The notes beneath the pieces are model-generated. The model did not search any database. It was given only the letters and a program-made list of their open reading frames with translations, and was not told where the DNA came from. Shown piece after piece: positions 53,257 through 61,177 of a stretch of DNA of 64,000 nt. The stretch's first letter is position 1. Each line of letters begins with the position of its first letter. Source of the stretch: Paludibacteraceae bacterium (lineage in GTDB: Bacteria; Bacteroidota; Bacteroidia; Bacteroidales; Paludibacteraceae); assembly GCA_024400125.1 (NCBI GenBank), contig JAKSNG010000003.1, forward strand, positions 27,711 to 91,710, in the 5' to 3' direction. Position numbers and translations under genes: made by a program.

Positions 53257-55548
53257 TTAATCTTCTAATTCGTATTTTTTAGCCACACTCTCATAGTAAA
53301 GTGCTTGCATTTTCTCCGGAATATGCACCGCAATGGCATACGTTTCATTATTGGGCATATCCGCAACAGAAAGTCCATTCAGGATTACGTGGTGGATCTG
53401 AATTGTGACCTCATCGGGATCATAGAGATTGCGATCACCGCAATAATTGTCACGTTCAGTCAAAGCACTGGGTCCCTGGAAAACGTTATTGATTACATAC
53501 AGGTTGTCGGACTCATGCTCCACCGAACGAGAACGCTGTTTGTTGCAACTCATAAAGATGACTCTTACTTTTGGATGCCCAATCTCAGACAAATACTGGA
53601 TGTATCGAAGGGTCATTGATTTAGTGACAATGTCGGAATAGCAACCAGCCGTAAAGTCGGTAAAGAGAGGCGTAATCTCATCCACAGTCATGTCAAGAAG
53701 AGCATGCTTCTTAGGTTCTCCTGAATGATACTTCTTGGAATCATAGTTGGCAAACGCAAATTCACCAGCCTTGGGGAGATTCTGGGCAACAAACTGAGAT
53801 ATTGCTGCCAGATTCTGGATAACCATCGGCATACCACTAATTCGCTCATAACGCTTCCATCCAGACAACTTAGACTTCACCATTTGTTTAGGCAAAACGT
53901 TAGCACGTGTAGGACGAAGTTTCGGAGAAAGCATAACACGGTGCTCATACTCCTTCAGCGAACTGCACGAAGCAAGAAGTGTCCGAAGTTCCTCCTCATG
54001 GCGTACGTACCCTTTATAATCTTCGATTGATTCCTTGGGTAAATATACTCGGCAAGATTCAATGTATGACATTTTGTAGCCAAAGAATCGGCAACGCTGC
54101 TCTATAGTATCAGCATTGGCAATTCCTGTGGTATGCCGAGGCATATATGTTGTGGCGAGTTTTTCTACGGTGAAACCTCGGTTCAGCATCTGTGCTCCAA
54201 TCAGGACATTCATCTTGTGGGAGTTCCACTTAATATCATCGGAATCATCATCGCTCTCTCCCGTAATACGATAAATACGGCAAGTATTGACAATGTCGGG
54301 AAGCATGTGCTTGACATCATCGAATGTAGGGCGACCTTCTTCTGGGTAGAACTGGATTGCTTGTGGGAATAACTTCTTGAACTGCTCAAAAAGCATAACG
54401 CGATCTTCATGCCATTCCGGTTTATCAAAACTCTCGCTCCAATAGTCCACCTCATCACGTACCCACTTCTCAAAGAGTTTATTTCCTTCAATAATATCCG
54501 TTGGATGCACCATCATTGAAAGTTGCTTGATTTTCGGTCTCTTATACCATTTGATAACGAGCAATACCGCCCAAACATGCATCATGAGTGCTTCTCGAAG
54601 TGAAGATGGCATAGATTTTAGTGCATTCTGCTTTTTGTGATACACTTCCGAAGCAGGGATTTCCTTCACCAAGTTTCCATCAAATAACCCGCCCTCTTGT
54701 GCAGAGCCAAAGAATCGTTTCCCCCCGACATAATCTTCGCCGGGAATCAAAAGTGTGTGACTCTTGGGCGAGAGCAAATCCATGGTGGCGATAAGGATAT
54801 TTGCTTGAGGAGTTGCAGTGTACTGAATATAGGAGTTTCCTGACAAGGTGCTTCTTAATCGAAGGATGGCGGCATAGATAGCAGATTGCTTTTCCTCCTC
54901 CTCGGAAGTGGCTTTGCTATTCTTATAACCAAAACTATTGAGCGAAGCTTGGTCTGCCTCATCATCAATAATCAATACCGTTTCGTTGGCAAGCAGTTTC
55001 TTAACTTTTTCGTTGGAGAAAACTGCTGCAAGGTTGTCAATATATTTACGGTGTTTGAGAATAGGAATAACCAATAAAGGTTGGTCGGATAATCTCAGTG
55101 CCTTAACTAAGCGATTAGCATCATCTGCTGACGGATTGCCAATAAAAGCATATCTATCGGTGTCCTCGCTAATAGACAAATCCCCTTCCAAGCGATTTGC
55201 TGTTTGACCTTGTAGGTTTGTGGTAACACCGGTAAGAATAACAGCGACACGATAACCATTGTCACGTGCCATAGCCAAAACACCCGTAAAAGACATAGTC
55301 TTTCCACTCTGGACATAGCCCACTACAAGATGAGTGGTTTCAGGATTGGAAGTCGCATCGTGTGGATTGCAGTGATTGAGGATGTCGCAAGTGGAGGTAC
55401 GAAGGTTGTATGCACCAACATCGGACAATCCCGGTTTGAGAGGGGTTGCTTTCTGAGACTGCAAAAATTCCTCAAATGCTTCACCTGATTGCACAGTTTG
55501 CAAACAAGTGTTCTTAGGATTAGTGCTATGGATGACAATTTCAGTCAT
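53257..55548 (-). CDS. superfamily-II helicase with Z1 domain
   Basis: A 763-residue ATPase. Motif I GYVQSGKT (77-84), motif II DDEAD (195-199), motif III-like QYTATPQANILIA and the late motif NRGFTVEKLATTYM...DTIEQRCRFFGYK. The Z1 domain fills the middle and C-terminal half. Z1 helicases are known from operons with MutL/MORC-like ATPases and DNA methylases that were proposed to be restriction-modification systems. It would unwind or translocate DNA for the nuclease. Its start is 6 bases after the ATPase stop. Confidence 0.85.
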   Translation of the reverse strand: MTEIVIHSTNPKNTCLQTVQSGEAFEEFLQSQKATPLKPGLSDVGAYNLRTSTCDILNHCNPHDATSNPETTHLVVGYVQSGKTMSFTGVLAMARDNGYRVAVILTGVTTNLQGQTANRLEGDLSISEDTDRYAFIGNPSADDANRLVKALRLSDQPLLVIPILKHRKYIDNLAAVFSNEKVKKLLANETVLIIDDEADQASLNSFGYKNSKATSEEEEKQSAIYAAILRLRSTLSGNSYIQYTATPQANILIATMDLLSPKSHTLLIPGEDYVGGKRFFGSAQEGGLFDGNLVKEIPASEVYHKKQNALKSMPSSLREALMMHVWAVLLVIKWYKRPKIKQLSMMVHPTDIIEGNKLFEKWVRDEVDYWSESFDKPEWHEDRVMLFEQFKKLFPQAIQFYPEEGRPTFDDVKHMLPDIVNTCRIYRITGESDDDSDDIKWNSHKMNVLIGAQMLNRGFTVEKLATTYMPRHTTGIANADTIEQRCRFFGYKMSYIESCRVYLPKESIEDYKGYVRHEEELRTLLASCSSLKEYEHRVMLSPKLRPTRANVLPKQMVKSKLSGWKRYERISGMPMVIQNLAAISQFVAQNLPKAGEFAFANYDSKKYHSGEPKKHALLDMTVDEITPLFTDFTAGCYSDIVTKSMTLRYIQYLSEIGHPKVRVIFMSCNKQRSRSVEHESDNLYVINNVFQGPSALTERDNYCGDRNLYDPDEVTIQIHHVILNGLSVADMPNNETYAIAVHIPEKMQALYYESVAKKYELED

Positions 55549-55554
55549 AACGGA

Positions 55555-57093
55555 TTATGCTTCTTGGTTGTTTATGATGCTATTAAACTCATTCATCATC
55601 GCAGAGGCAGAGTTGTTGCTATCTACTGTTGCTTTATATTTAGCAATAGAAAGAGCCTTTACTATTGCAAGAACCTGCTTAGTTGGCGGTCCATAAACAG
55701 AGAAGAAAGGATGCGTGGTGTTAACCTTACAAATCAACGCCTTTTCTCCAATCTTGGACAGATCATTCCAGAATAGTTCGGAACTTTCATTTCCCGATTT
55801 AACTTGAATAGAAAAATCATTTCCTCCGAATTTAAATTTACCAGTAGCAAGGAGCGATGGATCACTCGGTGCCACAGTAGTAAGAGGTGTTACCGATGTG
55901 GACGGAGGTGTAACTGGGGATACTGGCGTTGATGGCGGTGTTGTAGGTGTGGAAGGTTGAGACGATGGAGTTACAGGTGTAACCTTAGGAGCAACCTTCT
56001 TCGTTCTTCCAGAATATTTATCCGCTTGAGTTAGCAGGTTAGCGCCCTTAATTTTAAGAGTACCAGCAGCCATCTTACAGAGAGCCTCTAATAAATCAGG
56101 GTCATTAACTTGGTTTTTACCAAACGCAACCTTAAACCCTGTAATTTCAAGTTCACCAAAAACTCGTCTATATTTTTTAGAACCAACTTGACTATAGAAC
56201 ACCTTACCTACAGTTCTATCTTTAGGGTCAAATCCCATTACTACACGATGGTTACGCATAATCACAACACCACGATTCTCGTCTTTGGTATCCTTGAGCA
56301 AAGCGATAAAACCACTGATACCATGACCTTTTGAATCCTGTTGAGATACTGTGCATTTCCAAGTGAAATCTTCACCATTTGGATCAAGATAAGAAGGAGC
56401 CTTCAGGATTGCGTAATCTTCAAATGTAAGCATTCGTGCCTCCTCAGGCTTATTTTCTTCTCCTACAAAAATTTGGATTTCTTTTGTGCGGAGGAAATAG
56501 CGATAAATACTTGCAATGCTTTTTGCAAGTTCCTCCACATTATCCTTCTTTATTACATTCTCCTTCCATAGTTCCGAAATAATAATGGTAGTACCATGAG
56601 AGCGAGAAGAATCCATAGTTTCCTTGGAATCGAGTTCTTCGATGTTGTTCTTGCATATATAGGTTAAATCAACATCCACCGTGCGAGTTATACCATCAGT
56701 TATTGAGGTAGACTCCATGCGCCATTTGTTTCCCAACCAAGCAGATGCGGCCTTCATACCAACACCGAACTCGTTCATACCAGTACGAACAACATCCATG
56801 TCTGCCAAGTCAAATGCATCTGCAAATTGAGTTGCAGTCATACCAGCAGCATTGTCGCTGATAACGATTTTCTTTGCCTTAACAACATTATCCTCGTTAT
56901 CCAGTTCCCACTCGAAATTGATATCAACACGCAATTCGTATTTGGGATCAGACATTAGGAGAGCATTTTTGTTGCTCTCATGCGATTGGATTGAGTTGTC
57001 AATAAATTCACCAAACACTTGTGGTGCCTTGTAGGTATATCCCTTGTAGGTAAGGTAGACACCTTGTTTGGCTTTGAAACTAACTTTTCCCAT
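55555..57093 (-). CDS. MORC/MutL-like GHKL ATPase
   Basis: A 512-residue GHKL ATPase. N-box with Glu29 and Asn33 (QVFGEFIDNSIQSH), Mg/ATP motif SDNAAGM (79-85), lid GVGMKAA (110-116) and the later HGTTIIIS. A transducer-like domain follows (to about 350). Residues about 370-410 are an unusual Pro/Thr/Ser linker (PSSQPSTPTTPPSTPVSPVT), and a C-terminal alpha/beta domain of about 100 residues ends the protein. Such ATPases in methylase and helicase operons are the prokaryotic relatives of eukaryotic MORC proteins. It overlaps the methylase gene by 14 bases. Confidence 0.82.
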   Translation of the reverse strand: MGKVSFKAKQGVYLTYKGYTYKAPQVFGEFIDNSIQSHESNKNALLMSDPKYELRVDINFEWELDNEDNVVKAKKIVISDNAAGMTATQFADAFDLADMDVVRTGMNEFGVGMKAASAWLGNKWRMESTSITDGITRTVDVDLTYICKNNIEELDSKETMDSSRSHGTTIIISELWKENVIKKDNVEELAKSIASIYRYFLRTKEIQIFVGEENKPEEARMLTFEDYAILKAPSYLDPNGEDFTWKCTVSQQDSKGHGISGFIALLKDTKDENRGVVIMRNHRVVMGFDPKDRTVGKVFYSQVGSKKYRRVFGELEITGFKVAFGKNQVNDPDLLEALCKMAAGTLKIKGANLLTQADKYSGRTKKVAPKVTPVTPSSQPSTPTTPPSTPVSPVTPPSTSVTPLTTVAPSDPSLLATGKFKFGGNDFSIQVKSGNESSELFWNDLSKIGEKALICKVNTTHPFFSVYGPPTKQVLAIVKALSIAKYKATVDSNNSASAMMNEFNSIINNQEA

Positions 57094-59017
57094 GGTTCTT
57101 TATGTTTATTAGTCGTTTTGCAATATTTTTTACTACTTGAACATTTACCGCATTACCAAGTGCTTCATAAACACGTGATGGCTGTAAATGGCTAAAATCG
57201 AGGCACTCCATACCTTGCAATTTGGAGGCTTCTCGGATGGTCATGTATCGACCTATCGTAGGATCACCAGGTTTCACTGTATCTGCTGGCAGATTAACCC
57301 AAGGCAATATGGGAATCTGCGAAAGCATAAGATTCAAGGCTGGAGCGAAAGTCGCATCTTTTACACGAATGCCAGATGCTCTAAATTGAACGAGTTTGTC
57401 ATGCATCGTACATGTAGAGGTTGCTGGGCAATTCCATTCAAACTTCAGAAAACTATTCTCCCATTCTCTCATAACCTCCAGCCAAGGTTGCAGCCATTCC
57501 CTATTCTGTTCGTAGAACTCTCGGTTATGTTGGATATATCGAATCTTCCAATCAGGAAACTCCTTATTCTTGTTCGTCTGAGCATAGTTGGGCAACTGAG
57601 CAAGACATTCGTCTAATGTTTTACCTGTAATACGTTGGCCAAGATGTCCGCGTTTGCCCTTTAATTCGGCAACGGTTTGAAATGCCGGAGCCGTAACATC
57701 GTAATCGTATGTAGCGCCCCATTCCATAGCCCATATAGGGAACTTTGGGACTTGTACATGGTGTTCCTCGCACAAATGCAGGAAAGTTTCCCAATGATTC
57801 AAACGACGGCGTTGTTCGGATGTGATTGGCAGATAATACTTAGAATTGGTATCAATCAATCGCGTTACATCACACGGTCTATTCGTCGGAACAGGGAACA
57901 CAAAATGATTTAAATTGTATCCTGCACGAGTATCTGCACCAACAATATAAATACGTTTACGATGTTGAGGATAGCCAAACTGATGCGGAGAGAGCACGCG
58001 TTTATCAACCTGATAGCCCAGCGCGGTCAGTCGACTCTCAATCACCTTCCAAGTATTGCCGCTATCATGGCTTTCCAAATTGGAAACATTCTCCAAGAAA
58101 AGATATTTGGGCCGATGGACTCGAACAATCTTTTCTATAAAATCAAACATGTTACCGCGCCCTTCTTCATCATCAAAGCCCTGTCGTTTACCGGCTTTAC
58201 TGAATGGCTGACAGGGGAATCCGCCACAAAGAACATCGTGAGCCGGAACTTGGCGTCGGATAATTTCATCACTTGATAGAAGCGTTATGTCTGGATTGAT
58301 ACGATCACGGCTCAGCCCGTAATTGTGGACATATTGAGCACGAAGATCATCGCGGAGTTCTGATGCATACACACACTCACCTCCGATGGATTCGAGCGCA
58401 AGATGAAAACCGCCTAAACCAGCAAATAGGTCAATGAATGTAAACTTGGTCTTCCGCTTATTCCGTGTGTAAGACTTACGAATCTGTCTGCCAGTCAAGA
58501 AAAGTGGTGTGTTGTCATCCCAGTTAGGAAAAACTAATTGATTGAACTTTATAATCTGAGCTAATTTAATCTGCTCAAAAAACACTTCTTCACCCAAAGT
58601 ATATACGATGTAATCCCCATGAGGCTTTGGATAGTTTAAGTCCAGCATGTCCTGCTCATGAAGAATTGTATTGTCCGTAACATCATAAATCTTGGGCTGA
58701 GCCGTGTTATTATACATAGCGGCTTCATAGAGAATGACATAATCAACCTCACGGGTGATATAATCGAAGCCATCTACAACACCTTTTCGATCAGTGGTGT
58801 TTAAACGAACATTATATCGCTTAACATGATCGGAACTAGTGCGCCCCTCAATCCAATCGAGTTGATTCTTCCTGACAGAATAATGGTAGCAGCCAATAAG
58901 AAAGATTTTATCCTCAAACTCGCGAAACTTTAACAGACGGCATCCCTCCATGGAGAGAGATGTTCCCTTTCCATCGAAATCAAGAGTTAAAGTCTTATCG
59001 TTTGATGTCAATTTCAT
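57080..59017 (-). CDS. DNA (cytosine-5)-methyltransferase with N-terminal extension
   Basis: Transfers a methyl group to C5 of cytosine. All signature motifs are present: I FTFIDLFAGLGG (192-203), IV GGFPCQPFS with catalytic Cys269, VI FLENV, VIII QHRKRIYIVG, and the last motif ALGNAVNVQVVKNI. Between VIII and the end is the target-recognition region. Residues 1-190 are an extra domain of unknown fold, longer than in ordinary C5 methylases. First gene of the operon. I find no consensus promoter upstream, which may mean the operon is controlled or reads from the membrane protein gene. Confidence 0.92.
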   Translation of the reverse strand: MKLTSNDKTLTLDFDGKGTSLSMEGCRLLKFREFEDKIFLIGCYHYSVRKNQLDWIEGRTSSDHVKRYNVRLNTTDRKGVVDGFDYITREVDYVILYEAAMYNNTAQPKIYDVTDNTILHEQDMLDLNYPKPHGDYIVYTLGEEVFFEQIKLAQIIKFNQLVFPNWDDNTPLFLTGRQIRKSYTRNKRKTKFTFIDLFAGLGGFHLALESIGGECVYASELRDDLRAQYVHNYGLSRDRINPDITLLSSDEIIRRQVPAHDVLCGGFPCQPFSKAGKRQGFDDEEGRGNMFDFIEKIVRVHRPKYLFLENVSNLESHDSGNTWKVIESRLTALGYQVDKRVLSPHQFGYPQHRKRIYIVGADTRAGYNLNHFVFPVPTNRPCDVTRLIDTNSKYYLPITSEQRRRLNHWETFLHLCEEHHVQVPKFPIWAMEWGATYDYDVTAPAFQTVAELKGKRGHLGQRITGKTLDECLAQLPNYAQTNKNKEFPDWKIRYIQHNREFYEQNREWLQPWLEVMREWENSFLKFEWNCPATSTCTMHDKLVQFRASGIRVKDATFAPALNLMLSQIPILPWVNLPADTVKPGDPTIGRYMTIREASKLQGMECLDFSHLQPSRVYEALGNAVNVQVVKNIAKRLINIKNHGKS

Positions 59018-59108
59018 GATTTATAATATTTTGCAGTCAATGCAACAGCATATTTATGAGCACAATTTGGTCTCAACAAGTTACTAGCGTTGGTATAAAT
59101 CTGTCATA

Positions 59109-59516
59109 TTACCTCTTCGTTACACCAATTATAGGAACAGTTTTTTCTCCAAAGTTAGAATTATACTTATATATTCCCAATTGAACAACTTTCTGCTTGC
59201 GTGAAACTTCTATAATCTCATCATCATAATAAAAATGATCCGAATTGTTTACCATCAAGAATAGAGGACCTAAATAAAACTTACTTGTGGGAGATTCTTT
59301 GCTGTTTACTAATGCCGCATGGTCATCTATAACCTGAAGAACCTTAAAAGAACTAGCATGAATTTCCTTGGTTGGCTTGTCAAAATAAGTAGCTCCTGCT
59401 AAACCACCATTGTCTCTAATCAATCCTATAGACAATAAAATGCAGAAGCAAAGAATCATCCCCGTAAGGACTCCTCCAATAAAAATTAAACCTTTTTTCA
59501 TAATAATATTATTCAT
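59109..59516 (-). CDS. small single-span membrane protein
   Basis: A 135-residue protein with one N-terminal hydrophobic helix (GLIFIGGVLTGMILCFCILLSI) and a periplasmic or extracytoplasmic beta-rich part (HASSFKVLQVIDDHAALVNS...). No domain is recognised. The ATG at 59501 is an alternative start. It lies between the DUF1016 gene and the methylase gene, with the 37-base direct repeat directly upstream. Confidence 0.5.
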   Translation of the reverse strand: MNNIIMKKGLIFIGGVLTGMILCFCILLSIGLIRDNGGLAGATYFDKPTKEIHASSFKVLQVIDDHAALVNSKESPTSKFYLGPLFLMVNNSDHFYYDDEIIEVSRKQKVVQLGIYKYNSNFGEKTVPIIGVTKR

Positions 59517-59523
59517 ATCTTCA

Positions 59524-59560
59524 TTCTATCGTTTTAACAATCTGTAAGGCGTGGTGATAA
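59524..59560. repeat. 37-base direct repeat, copy 1
   Basis: TTCTATCGTTTTAACAATCT and the next 17 bases occur again at 60627-60663 with four substitutions. The two copies flank the DUF1016 gene exactly. Confidence 0.7.
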
Positions 59561-59565
59561 ATATA

Positions 59566-60597
59566 CTAACTTTTTGCATTATCTATAATATTATTCAACT
59601 GCGCTTGTAATTCAGCTTTTTGTGGCAAATATAACTGATAGCGTGCAGTGAAAAGTTGATTGCTGATACCCTCCATCGCATATTCCATTAGCAATTCATC
59701 CTTCTTTGCCCCTAATACAATACCTATCGGTAAATTGTCATCGGGTTGACAAATCTCTGTCTTAAAATAATTCAAATACATATTCATTTGACCTATATCG
59801 CCATGCTTAATTTCTGCACGCTTGAGATCAATCAATACATAACACTTGAGAATAGTATGATAAAAAACCAAATCAACCTTAAACCTGCGACTGCCTATTG
59901 GTATAACATATTGCCTGCCCACAAAAGCGAAACCTCTACCCAATTCCAATAAAAACTTCTCCATGTTTGCTTTCAAAGCCATCTCTAAATCATTTTCCTT
60001 ATAACGTTTTTGCACAGGAAGACCGGTAAATTCCAATACATACGGATCCTTCAAAATATCCACAGGTTGATGAATCTGATGACCTTCATTGGCTAAAGCA
60101 AGAACACCCTCTTTGTCTGTACTCAATGCTAAACGCTCAAATAACGAACTATTAATTTGACGTTGCAGTTGTTTAACTCGCCATCCCTCTTTGATTGCCT
60201 CATTCATATAAAATTGCATTTCAATTGGATTGTCACATTTGAGCAACTCAAAATAATGACTCCATGTCAATTTGTGAGAAATCGTCTCACATTTTGGAAA
60301 TGCAAGGTAAAACTTACGCATATAGGTCAAGTTAGAACGACTAAATCCACGACCATTGATACGTGTCAAATCCTTTGATAGATTCACCAACAATCGCTCA
60401 CCATATTTCGCACGATTGCTTCCTTGTTGCTCAAACTCTACAATGTAATGACCTATATTCCAACTCGCCATCAGCAAAGAAGTGTTTACGGCCGTATATG
60501 CCTGCTCCTTTGCATCTTGCCACAACCGAGTAATATGTGAGACCAAACTCACATATTCAGTATCCTGATTTACAATAGATTCAATACTTGATTCCAT
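59566..60597 (-). CDS. DUF1016 (YhcG-like) PDDEXK nuclease
   Basis: From the ATG at 60597 the protein has 343 residues. The DUF1016 N-terminal helical domain (SWNIGHYIVEFEQQGSNRAK and RGFSRSNLTYMRKFYL) is followed by a PD-(D/E)XK-type nuclease core with GSRRFKVDLVFYHTILKCYV and LIDLKRAEIKHGDIGQM (Asp and the Asp-x-Lys pair). Such proteins often sit beside Bro-N or restriction genes and are thought to be linked to phage defence. It is flanked by the two copies of a 37-base repeat. Function in vivo not known. Confidence 0.85.
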   Translation of the reverse strand: MESSIESIVNQDTEYVSLVSHITRLWQDAKEQAYTAVNTSLLMASWNIGHYIVEFEQQGSNRAKYGERLLVNLSKDLTRINGRGFSRSNLTYMRKFYLAFPKCETISHKLTWSHYFELLKCDNPIEMQFYMNEAIKEGWRVKQLQRQINSSLFERLALSTDKEGVLALANEGHQIHQPVDILKDPYVLEFTGLPVQKRYKENDLEMALKANMEKFLLELGRGFAFVGRQYVIPIGSRRFKVDLVFYHTILKCYVLIDLKRAEIKHGDIGQMNMYLNYFKTEICQPDDNLPIGIVLGAKKDELLMEYAMEGISNQLFTARYQLYLPQKAELQAQLNNIIDNAKS

Positions 60598-60626
60598 AAT
60601 GTTACTATTTTGAGGTGTGTGTTTTA

Positions 60627-60663
60627 TTCTATCGTTTTTACAATCTATAAAGCGTGATGATAA
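60627..60663. repeat. 37-base direct repeat, copy 2
   Basis: Near-copy of 59524-59560 (33 of 37 bases equal), between the DUF1016 and Bro-N genes. Confidence 0.7.
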
Positions 60664-60678
60664 CAACACTCTAAATAC

Positions 60679-61122
60679 TCATTCTTCATTACCTTTGTTC
60701 TTCAAAGGAATAGATTCGGCTGTTTCTACAGGCAGAATATAGTCAGACGCTTTCTCTGAAGATATTATACAACGTCCTGTTTGCGCTTCAATTTGCGCAC
60801 GCGTTTGAGCAGCAATCTTACTAGGAATAGACTGAATAATACGAAAAAGTTCCTTGCTGGTAGCCACATCAGTAAGACGTTTTTTGTAATCATTCGGAGA
60901 AACTAATTTCAACTGGTTACAATTTGTAACCGGTTCAAATCCTTCAGCAATCAACCGATGTTTGAGAACCTTCCAATAGTTACGTGCCAAATCATAACTA
61001 GGCTGATTTGTCAAAATCTTACAAACGTCTACTATTGAGAAAAACCACTCTTCTTTCTCACTATCCCATATAGTTCGTACCTGCTGACTCTCAAATAATT
61101 GAATTTGTTCTTGTTGACTCAT
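60679..61122 (-). CDS. Bro-N domain protein
   Basis: A 147-residue protein with the N-terminal domain of the BRO/antirepressor family (QVRTIWDSEKEEWFFSIVDV, then CKILTNQPSYDLARNYWKVL and the LKLVSPNDYKKRLTDVAT segment). These DNA-binding domains occur in phage antirepressors. The C-terminus is short and charged, with no effector domain. The DUF1016 nuclease gene follows on the same strand, and such pairs are frequent, so the protein may be its regulator. Confidence 0.85.
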   Translation of the reverse strand: MSQQEQIQLFESQQVRTIWDSEKEEWFFSIVDVCKILTNQPSYDLARNYWKVLKHRLIAEGFEPVTNCNQLKLVSPNDYKKRLTDVATSKELFRIIQSIPSKIAAQTRAQIEAQTGRCIISSEKASDYILPVETAESIPLKNKGNEE

Positions 61123-61143
61123 TGTTTAAAATACTTTTCCGCC

Positions 61144-61176
61144 GCAAAAATACAAAAAATAATTGGAATATGCAAA
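61144..61176 (-). promoter_or_regulatory. promoter of Bro-N/DUF1016 genes
   Basis: Minus strand TTTG (61176-61173), 20 bases, TATTTTTGC (61152-61144). It overlaps the stop codon region of the upstream Schlafen-like gene. Confidence 0.8.
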
Positions 61177-61177
61177 T

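Noticed and set aside
59566..60669. upstream start of the DUF1016 protein at 60,669
   Set aside because: The extra 24 residues would be encoded by the direct repeat (60,627-60,663); the ATG at 60,597 starts the conserved part.
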